A stretch of DNA of 64,000 bases from Nocardia mangyaensis (lineage in GTDB: Bacteria > Actinomycetota > Actinomycetes > Mycobacteriales > Mycobacteriaceae), in contig NZ_CP018082.1 of assembly GCF_001886715.1 (NCBI RefSeq), positions 6,572,001 to 6,636,000 of the forward strand, written 5' to 3'. Below the pieces are notes generated by a model. The model searched no databases. It saw only the letters and a list, made by a program, of their open reading frames with translations, and had not been told where the DNA came from. Shown piece after piece: positions 58,330-64,000 of the stretch; the first letter of the stretch is position 1, and every line of letters begins with the position of its first letter. The translations under genes were made by a program, and so were the position numbers.

Positions 58330-58911
58330 TCACGCGGCCCAGTCAAGCGTGGTGTAGATGTCGTCGCGCAGACCCGCCACCACCTCGCGTCCACCGAGCA
58401 GGTCGGCGGTGGCCGGTTCGGCGGCCCGCAGGATGCCGAGCAGCAGATACGCCGAGTCGATTTCACGCGACTTGCGGTGAACCGCCTCGCGCAACGCGAG
58501 TTCCAGTGACTTCTTGGCCTCGGCGGCGAACGGGATGTGCCCCCAGTTCGCGCCGGTGATCCGGCCGAACATCCCACGCTTGGGTGCCGGTTCGGCCCGG
58601 TCCCAGGCATCGGGGCCGAAGTTCTCGGCGACGCTGGCTTGCACGGCGTCCAGGTCGATGCCGATCGAGCGCAGCGCCTCGGCGTCGTCGGTACCGAGCG
58701 GAGTCCGTGTCGCCCGCTCGGCGAGCACGGCCCGCACGCCCTCGACGGTGATCTCGCGGTTCGCGAGGACGGCCGCCAGGTCGGTTTCGGCGTTGGCGAG
58801 AACCCCGAGCAGCAGGTGCTCCGGCCCGATCCGGCTCGCCCCGAGCTCCTTGGCCTCTTCCTGCGCCGTCACCACCGCCACTCTGGCATTGCGACTGAAT
58901 CGTTCGAACAT
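58330..58911 (-). CDS. stand-alone double Clp-N domain protein
   Basis: 193 residues containing two Clp-N repeats and no ATPase. The first begins MFERFSRNARVAVVTAQEEA and has LGASRIGPEHLLLGVLA; the second has HIPFAAEAKKSLELALREA and IDSAYLLLGILRA. This is the substrate-receptor domain of ClpC without the unfoldase. Its ATG overlaps the stop of the HTH gene (TGATG), so the two are translationally coupled. Mycobacterial ClpC2/ClpC3 proteins with free Clp-N domains bind ClpC-targeting drugs and shield ClpC1. A similar adaptor or sponge role is possible. Confidence 0.9.
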   Translation of the reverse strand: MFERFSRNARVAVVTAQEEAKELGASRIGPEHLLLGVLANAETDLAAVLANREITVEGVRAVLAERATRTPLGTDDAEALRSIGIDLDAVQASVAENFGPDAWDRAEPAPKRGMFGRITGANWGHIPFAAEAKKSLELALREAVHRKSREIDSAYLLLGILRAAEPATADLLGGREVVAGLRDDIYTTLDWAA

Positions 58912-59132
58912 CAGCGGGTACCGCCCTTCCGATTGTGCTTCTGATGCACCGCCTGCTTGCTCACCTCGAGCGCCTCGGCAATCGCCTGCCACGACCATCC
59001 ATTGGCCCTGGCGTTGGCCACCTGGATGGTTTCGAGCCGGTCGGCCAGCCTGCGCAGCGCGAGTACCGCTCGCAGGCCGACCGCCGGGTCGGGGTTGCCC
59101 GCCGCGGAGGCGAGGGTTGTCGCATCGGTCAT
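58911..59132 (-). CDS. small HTH DNA-binding protein
   Basis: 73 residues. The C-terminal helix-turn-helix is NGWSWQAIAEALEVSKQAVHQKHNRK, resembling sigma-70 region 4 or the HTH of small repressors. The N-terminal part (PAVGLRAVLALRRLADRLETI) is helical. ATG at 59132; an ATG at 59189 in the same frame would read through the operators, so it is not used. First gene of the operon with the Clp-N protein; twin palindromes directly upstream suggest autorepression. Confidence 0.85.
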   Translation of the reverse strand: MTDATTLASAAGNPDPAVGLRAVLALRRLADRLETIQVANARANGWSWQAIAEALEVSKQAVHQKHNRKGGTR

Positions 59133-59135
59133 GTT

Positions 59136-59179
59136 GTCAATTTTTATTGACGATTCGGATTTTGTCAATAAAAATTGAC
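59136..59179 (-). promoter_or_regulatory. twin palindromic operators over the HTH-ClpN promoter
   Basis: GTCAATTTTTATTGAC (59136-59151) and its exact reverse complement (59164-59179) are separated by 12 bp. Each is itself a near-palindrome with GTCAAT/ATTGAC arms. On the minus strand the distal one supplies a -35 TTGACA (59163-59168) and the proximal one a -10 TAAAAA (59141-59146), 16 bp apart. The ATG follows 8 bp after the -10, so the mRNA may be leaderless. The AT-rich block is unlike its surroundings. Confidence 0.78.
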
Positions 59180-59185
59180 GACGCA

Positions 59186-59728
59186 TCACCCCAAGCGATA
59201 GGTGAGCTTGGCGAACTGCCCCATCCGTGCCACCTCGACCAGCGTCATCCGATCGGACAGAATCCGGCGCGGAAGCAGCGGCGCACCCCCACCCAGCGTC
59301 ACCGGCGTGATGCCGACGATCACCTCGTCGAGCAGGCCCGCATCGGCGAATCGCCCCGCCAGCTCGCCACCACCGACGATCCAGATGTCACGCTCCCCCG
59401 CGGCCGCGACCATCCGCTCGTGCACCGGCTCCACCGCACCCGCGACGAACCGCAGGTTCGCATCGGGAATCGCGGGCAATTCGCGATGGGTGAACACCCA
59501 GCAGGGCCGGTCGCCGTAGTTCTCGCGCCAGTGCCCCGGCGGGTCGTTGGCCGCTATCCACTCGTAGGTGGTCGCGCCCATGCCCAGGGCACCGACCTCG
59601 CGCAGGAACTCGCCGACGTCATCGGTCGCGTCGTCGGCCTCGGCCACGGCGAACAGCCAATCCAAGGAGTTGTCCGGGTCGGCGATATAGCCGTCGAGGC
59701 TGGTGGCGGTGTAGTAGCGGGTCGTCAT
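59186..59728 (-). CDS. dihydrofolate reductase family protein (RibD C-terminal fold)
   Basis: 180 residues. The opening RYYTATSLDGYIADPDNSLDWLF is the family signature. MGATTYEWI, WIVGGGELAGRFADAGLLDEV and the ending GGGAPLLPRRILSD complete the RibD_C/DHFR-like pattern. These enzymes reduce pterin- or pyrimidine-like substrates with NADPH, but many small members have unknown substrates. It lies upstream of the HTH-ClpN promoter on the same strand. Confidence 0.9.
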   Translation of the reverse strand: MTTRYYTATSLDGYIADPDNSLDWLFAVAEADDATDDVGEFLREVGALGMGATTYEWIAANDPPGHWRENYGDRPCWVFTHRELPAIPDANLRFVAGAVEPVHERMVAAAGERDIWIVGGGELAGRFADAGLLDEVIVGITPVTLGGGAPLLPRRILSDRMTLVEVARMGQFAKLTYRLG

Positions 59729-59785
59729 GGGCGTCGATCCTCACACCGGAACCTGACACCCAGCGTCAGGGTTACGCGGCGAGTT

Positions 59786-60871
59786 TCAACCGTTCCAGCG
59801 ACCGGTCGCGGCGAATTCCGTGAGCACTTCCGTGGGAGCGGCGAGATCGAGGTTCCGCGCGGCGACCCAGTCGTCGTCGAAGTAGGTGCCCGCGTACCGG
59901 TCACCGCCGTCGCACAGCAGCGTGACGACGCTGCCGGTGCGGCCCTCCTCGACCAGTTCGGCGACGAGGTGGAACGCGCCCCAGAGATTCGTGCCGGTCG
60001 AGCCGCCGACTCGGCGACCGAGAACCTCGCTGGCATGTCGAGCGGTGGCGATCGAGGCGGCGTCGGGGACCATGATCATCCGATCGACCACCTGGCCGAC
60101 GAACGACGGCTCGACCCGCGGACGGCCGATGCCCTCGATCCGTGAGGGCATTCCGGTCTCATAGCCCGCGTCACCGGTCTCATAGCCGCCGTAGAACGCC
60201 GAGTGCTCCGGGTCGACCACGGCCAGCCTGGTGGCATGCCTGCGATAGCGGATGTAGCGGCCGATGGTCGCACTGGTCCCGCCGGTGCCCGCGCCGACCA
60301 CGATCCATTCCGGCACCGGGTTCGTCTCCAGAGTCAACTGCTCGAAAATCGATTCGGCGATGTTGTTGTTGCCCCGCCAGTCGGTGGCCCGCTCGGCATG
60401 GGTGAACTGGTCCATGAAATGCCCGCCGGATTCGGCGGCCAGGCGCTTGGCCTCGGTGTACATCTCCGGCGGCCGCTCGACGAAATGGCATCGGCCACCC
60501 TGAGCTTCGATCAGCGCCACCTTCTGCGGCGAGGTACTCGCCGGCATCACCGCGACGAAGTCGAGACCGAGCAGCTTCGCGAAATAGGCTTCACTGACCG
60601 CCGTCGACCCCGAGGACGCCTCGACCACCGTCGTGCCCTCGGTGACCCACCCGTTGCAGATCGCGTACAGGAACAGCGAGCGCGCCAGCCGGTGCTTGAG
60701 ACTGCCGGTGATGTGGGTGGATTCGTCCTTGAGGTAGAGCTGCACCGGCCAGTCCGCGGGTAGCGGGTACCGCAGCAGGTGGGTGTCGGCGGAGCGTTGG
60801 CTGTCGGCGTCGATCAGCCGGACGGCGTTGTCGACCCAGTCACGTGGCGCGCTGCGGTCGAGGTATTTCAC
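59786..60871 (-). CDS. cds1: PLP-dependent L-cysteine desulfhydrase (Cds1-type)
   Basis: 361 residues, fold type II PLP enzyme. The PLP lysine is in [16 protein letters not shown] near residue 58; [21 protein letters not shown] is the substrate loop, and [19 protein letters not shown] binds the PLP phosphate. I assign Cds1 and not cysteine synthase because the sequence matches my memory of M. tuberculosis Rv3684, which releases hydrogen sulfide from cysteine. GTG start overlaps the stop of the DUF4229 gene (GTGA), so the two are coupled. Confidence 0.85.
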   Translation of the reverse strand: MKYLDRSAPRDWVDNAVRLIDADSQRSADTHLLRYPLPADWPVQLYLKDESTHITGSLKHRLARSLFLYAICNGWVTEGTTVVEASSGSTAVSEAYFAKLLGLDFVAVMPASTSPQKVALIEAQGGRCHFVERPPEMYTEAKRLAAESGGHFMDQFTHAERATDWRGNNNIAESIFEQLTLETNPVPEWIVVGAGTGGTSATIGRYIRYRRHATRLAVVDPEHSAFYGGYETGDAGYETGMPSRIEGIGRPRVEPSFVGQVVDRMIMVPDAASIATARHASEVLGRRVGGSTGTNLWGAFHLVAELVEEGRTGSVVTLLCDGGDRYAGTYFDDDWVAARNLDLAAPTEVLTEFAATGRWNG

Positions 60872-61197
60872 GCCGACGCTCCGTCGTCGTCACCCCGCAG
60901 CCGGGCTCGTAGCTGAGCTTTGTCCTGGCGGCGGCGCGCGTCGACGACGGCGATGTCCTCGTTCACCTTCGTGCGCAGCGATTTGAACAGGGTCAGCGAC
61001 AGCGGCATCGCGACGAGCAGCGCGAACAGCGCGGCGACGATGATCGGGACCTCGACCCCGATGAGTGCCGCGACGCCGATGATCGCGCCCGCGATCAGCA
61101 CGACGAGCCCGAGCCGGGCCAGCGTGTAGAGGGCCAGATTGCGGACCAGCCGCTTCCCCGCGCCAGAACCTTGCTGACCAGTTGCTTCGCTCACCAC
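60868..61197 (-). CDS. DUF4229 membrane protein
   Basis: 109 residues with two adjacent membrane helices ([19 protein letters not shown] and [20 protein letters not shown]) and the charged cytoplasmic tail [20 protein letters not shown]. This fits DUF4229, which in mycobacteria also occurs near the ccs and men genes. Starts at one of two adjacent GTGs. Its stop overlaps the cds1 start. Function unknown. Confidence 0.85.
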   Translation of the reverse strand: MVSEATGQQGSGAGKRLVRNLALYTLARLGLVVLIAGAIIGVAALIGVEVPIIVAALFALLVAMPLSLTLFKSLRTKVNEDIAVVDARRRQDKAQLRARLRGDDDGASA

Positions 61198-61356
61198 CCC
61201 AGCCTAACCCGGACCGAATCGCTCGTTGCGGCCCCGTTCGCGGCTTTTGTCTATTACTTCCCCTTTACCAACAGTAGGTGGTTCGACTACATGGGGGTCG
61301 CAGTGCGACGATGACGCCATCTGATGAGGGAACTGTCGAGAACGGAGAGGTTAGCT

Positions 61357-61566
61357 ATGACTGCGATCACCGTCGGCGGCCAGGACACTCTGCTGACACC
61401 AGGCCAAGTGGCGGCCATGTTCCACGTAGACCCCAAGACCGTCACTCGGTGGGCTCATGCGGGCAGGCTCGGTTCGCTGCGAACGCCGGGCGGACACCGC
61501 CGATTCCGCGAGTCCGAAGTTCTGCAGCTGCTGAAATCGCTCACCACCGAGGCAGCACCCCGCTGA
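61357..61566 (+). CDS. bldC: BldC family MerR-like regulator
   Basis: 69 residues, a complete single-domain BldC-type protein. LLTPGQVAAMFHVDPKTVTRWAHAG is the winged HTH; GSLRTPGGHRRFRESEVLQLL is the wing and following helix. BldC binds DNA by head-to-tail oligomerisation and controls developmental genes in Streptomyces. ATG after GGAGAGG. The sequence is nearly canonical for the family. Confidence 0.95.
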   Translation: MTAITVGGQDTLLTPGQVAAMFHVDPKTVTRWAHAGRLGSLRTPGGHRRFRESEVLQLLKSLTTEAAPR

Positions 61567-61681
61567 CTCACCTTTCGGGCGACGCGAGCCACTCGGCTCG
61601 CGTTTGCCGGAAATTTCCCTTCCGTTGCGGATGTGCACACGGGGCGGACACGGCTACCCTCGATAGCAGGAGGTGAGCGAC

Positions 61682-61876
61682 GTGACGTACCTGTTGGCAC
61701 TCATCGCGATCGTGACCGTGGCGGTGCTGTGCTGGAAGGCGTTCGGCCCCGAGAATCCCCGAGCCGGTTCCGGACCGCCCCCGCGCAGACCGGTCCTCGG
61801 CCCCGACGACGATCCGGAGTTCCTGTGGCGGCTGGGCAAGCAGCACCGCGACGACTCCGGCCCGAACGACCACTGA
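61682..61876 (+). CDS. small single-helix membrane protein
   Basis: 64 residues: VTYLLALIAIVTVAVLCWKAF is one N-terminal membrane helix, followed by the Pro/Arg-rich RAGSGPPPRRPVLGPDDDPE and a soluble tail. A strong AGGAGG at 61668-61673 points to the GTG at 61682; the GTG at 61673 overlaps that site and is not used. I do not recognise the family. Confidence 0.75.
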   Translation: MTYLLALIAIVTVAVLCWKAFGPENPRAGSGPPPRRPVLGPDDDPEFLWRLGKQHRDDSGPNDH

Positions 61877-61949
61877 TCCATGGCCGGGCGTGAGCTGACG
61901 CACACACCCCCGATGCGCATCGAAACAGCCGGGTAGATAACGTATTCCG

Positions 61950-62600
61950 GTGATCGATGTGCAGCAGAGTTCCGTCCCGACCACCTGGCGCGCGGCCGAC
62001 GGCAGCGCCGTGACGTTCACCGAGGCACGGTCGGCGTGGACGCGCGCGGCACACGAAGTGCTGGCCGCGACCGCGAGCCGCTTCAACAACTTCATCGTCA
62101 ACACCGAGCTCGCCGAGCTGGTGCAGGAGGAGTCCGGCATCCGGACCCAGGTGAAGTGGCAGCACTGGCTACCCGTCGTGCTGGACAAGGTCGCCGAGCA
62201 CTGTCACAAGAACAACGAACCGCCGCTGAGCGCGCTGTGCGTGCGCAAGAACCAGACCGTCGGCACCGGCTACCGCTACATCCTCGAACTCGCGGGCCTG
62301 CCCATCCCCGACGACCTCGAGATGCACGCCGCCGCCGCCCGCTGGCAGTGCTACCAGCACTACGCCACCGACCTGCCCGCCGACGGCGGCCTCCCCACCC
62401 TGCCCCCCAAGGTCGCCGCCGTCCGCCACCGCACCTCCCAGGACCTGGCCGCCACCGAGGCCGCCGAAGCGGTCGAATCCAAGCGCACCGCCACCTCCCG
62501 CCAGGCAGTCACCGTCCCCAAGCCGGAACCGGTCCGCAAACCCGTCTGCCTGAACTGCCACGTAGAACTTCCAGCCAACAAGGTCTGCTACTACTGCTGA
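61950..62600 (+). CDS. hypothetical protein with C-terminal zinc ribbon
   Basis: 216 residues. The N-terminal 110 residues are helical (FTEARSAWTRAAHEVLAATAS, then EESGIRTQVKWQHWLPVVLDK) and are not recognised. An acidic/Ala region precedes the last 20 residues, CLNCHVELPANKVCYYC, a C-x2-C ... C-x2-C knuckle that probably binds zinc. The protein ends directly on the last Cys. GTG start. It stands downstream of the bldC gene and a small membrane gene. No function can be assigned. Confidence 0.75.
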   Translation: MIDVQQSSVPTTWRAADGSAVTFTEARSAWTRAAHEVLAATASRFNNFIVNTELAELVQEESGIRTQVKWQHWLPVVLDKVAEHCHKNNEPPLSALCVRKNQTVGTGYRYILELAGLPIPDDLEMHAAAARWQCYQHYATDLPADGGLPTLPPKVAAVRHRTSQDLAATEAAEAVESKRTATSRQAVTVPKPEPVRKPVCLNCHVELPANKVCYYC

Positions 62601-63029
62601 GGCCCCGACCACACGAGGTCCGAACACTCCGCTCGAGGGTCTGAGCCTTGTCTCGCTCCGACGTCAGCTCGCGTTGGCGGTGCAGAGCACCTCGCCGACC
62701 GCACCGTCGGTCTAGACGAGCGCGCCACAGCCATCCGCTCAATCCACCAGCACGACGCAGTCGGAGATCCCACCCAGCCCACGCGGACAGCGCTGCCACA
62801 GCGGGCTGCTGGCCAGACCACGAAGCCCTCGTCCAGCCACGACACCAGGAAGTTCCCGGTGTCCTCACCCAACGGCTCGAGCCAGACAACGAGCGTCTTG
62901 TCAGCGGGAGGGTGGGACAACACGAGCTTGGGTACCGCAAAAGCCTAGGTCACGCCACGACCGAAGGGCCACGCGACCACGGGCGACCTCCCAGCGTGAA
63001 GGTGACCCGGACACGCAGGCAGAAGCTGC
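62601..63029 (-). pseudogene. gap with a probable decayed small gene
   Basis: No intact gene is seen in these 430 bp. On the minus strand from about 62923 a frame reads KTLVVWLEPLGEDTGNFLVS and DEGFVVW, which resembles the ends of a small actinobacterial hypothetical family, but the middle is missing and the frame soon loses similarity. I treat it as a likely relic; this is a weak call. Confidence 0.3.
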
Positions 63030-63995
63030 TCAGTTCAGCCCGGCGTAGCTGTGCAACCCGCTGATCACCATGTTGATGATGAACAAGTTGAACAACATGG
63101 CGGTGAAGCCGGCGATGTTGATCCAGGCCGCCTTGGTGTCGCGCCAGCCGGAGGTGGCTCGGGCGTGGAGGTAGGCGGCGTAGAGGACCCAGGCGATGAA
63201 GGAGCAGGTTTCCTTGGGGTCCCAGCCCCAGAAGCGGCCCCAGGCTGCTTCGGCCCAGATGGCGCCGAGGATGACGCCCGCGCCGAAGAGGGGGAAGCCG
63301 ATGATGGTGGTCTTGTAGGCGAGTTGGTCGAGGGTGCGGGCGTCGGGGAGGCGGCGGGCGATGGTGCCGAAGAGGCTGGTGGACTCTTCACCCGCGGGCT
63401 GACGCATGCGGAACAGGTAGAGCACGCTGGCCACACCGGAGACCAGGAACACGCCGCTGCCGATGCTCACGATGGTGACGTGGATCGGCAGCCAGAACGA
63501 GCGCAGCGCGGGTACGACGGGCGCCGCGTCGGCGTAGAGCACCGTGCCTGCCAGGAACATCAGGATCAGCACGGGGACCAGCAGGAAGACCCACATCTCC
63601 CGGTAGCGCTGCGCGCGCAGGAGATACAGGCCGATCACCACGGCGGCCGCGGTGGCCATGGTGGTGAACTCGTACATGTTGCCCAGCGGGAAGCGGCTGG
63701 TGGCGAAACCGCGGAAGACGATCGATGCCACGTGCAGCACCGTGCCGACCAGCAGCACCGCGAACGCCATGTTGCCGAACCGCTCGCCGGTGGACTTGGC
63801 CGCCGGTGGCTCGATTCGGCCGGGTAGCGCGGGGTCGGCGGATGCGCCCGCGGTGACGAGCTCACGCTCGGACACCTGCTTGGCGCGCGCCGAGGCGTAC
63901 TGCACGATCAGCAGAATCGTGGCCAGGGCGTAGATCGCCATGGCGGACATGAAGGCGAAGTCGCTGTAGCGTGCCAGCGTCTCGTCGATCGGCAT
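63030..63995 (-). CDS. ccsB: cytochrome c biogenesis protein CcsB (CcsA-type, heme handling)
   Basis: 321 residues, full length, with about eight membrane helices. The family tryptophan-rich haem-binding motif is WGRFWGWDPKETCSF near residue 250. A conserved histidine follows each side, in LPIHVTIVSIGSG and AYLHARATSGWRD. With ResB it delivers haem to apocytochrome c outside the membrane (system II); the partner genes would lie beyond the right edge of this window. The ATG at 63995 lies 5 bp from the window end. Confidence 0.95.
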   Translation of the reverse strand: MPIDETLARYSDFAFMSAMAIYALATILLIVQYASARAKQVSERELVTAGASADPALPGRIEPPAAKSTGERFGNMAFAVLLVGTVLHVASIVFRGFATSRFPLGNMYEFTTMATAAAVVIGLYLLRAQRYREMWVFLLVPVLILMFLAGTVLYADAAPVVPALRSFWLPIHVTIVSIGSGVFLVSGVASVLYLFRMRQPAGEESTSLFGTIARRLPDARTLDQLAYKTTIIGFPLFGAGVILGAIWAEAAWGRFWGWDPKETCSFIAWVLYAAYLHARATSGWRDTKAAWINIAGFTAMLFNLFIINMVISGLHSYAGLN

Positions 63996-64000
63996 CAGTT

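Overview
The window is high-GC actinobacterial DNA, most likely from Nocardia or a close relative. The signs are a mycobacterial-type order of genes around rpoB, secE/nusG and the menaquinone genes, an Mkl/MceG-type ABC ATPase, a HadA-HadB fusion, a cytochrome c maturation gene at the right edge, and many GTG starts. Read right to left it follows the order I recall for M. tuberculosis from about Rv0529 (ccsA) to Rv0668 (rpoC), with accessory genes inserted. It is chromosomal: no phage, plasmid, insertion sequence or CRISPR array was seen.

Layout. (1) 1-11.6 kb is accessory: a histidine phosphatase, glyoxalase-fold protein, MerR regulator plus aldo/keto reductase with a textbook MerR promoter, GNAT and pirin genes, an FAD monooxygenase, a secreted protein, a divergent CGNR regulator/EamA transporter pair, a Fic protein and an NmrA-type reductase. 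Two decayed genes (a carboxymuconolactone decarboxylase-like and an AHSA1/SRPBCC-like gene) and a GC-rich tandem repeat lie here. (2) 11.6-29.3 kb is the transcription/translation core, nearly all on the minus strand: rpoC, rpoB, mkl, rplL, rplJ with its leader, rplA, rplK, nusG, secE, tRNA-Trp, hadAB, rpmG, tRNA-Met, tRNA-Thr and tRNA-Tyr. A plus-strand drug exporter interrupts it, and hairpin terminators separate the units. (3) 29.4-37.8 kb has a YajQ-type protein, htpX, a polyprenyl diphosphate synthase, menJ, a small AraC regulator, a repeat-rich spacer, mgtA and menG. (4) 37.9-44.8 kb holds a 1,402-residue nitrate reductase fused to a CysJ-type flavoprotein, an aldo/keto reductase/TetR pair and a DinB-like protein. 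(5) 45-58 kb carries menD, menB, menE and menA, mixed with a secreted repetitive protein, an ABC exporter and a very large BTAD/NTPase regulator. (6) 58.3-64 kb has a two-gene operon of a small HTH protein plus a stand-alone double Clp-N protein under twin palindromic operators, then cds1, a bldC paralogue, an unrecognised zinc-ribbon protein and ccsB.

Together menG, menD, menB, menE, menA, menJ and the polyprenyl synthase cover most of menaquinone synthesis, tail supply and tail saturation; menC and menF were not seen. The most unusual leads are the HTH/Clp-N operon, the single-chain nitrate reductase with candidate GlnR sites, the repeat and stem-loop spacer at 34.9-35.1 kb, and the gene relics. 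All calls come from reading the sequence; no database search or structure prediction was run.
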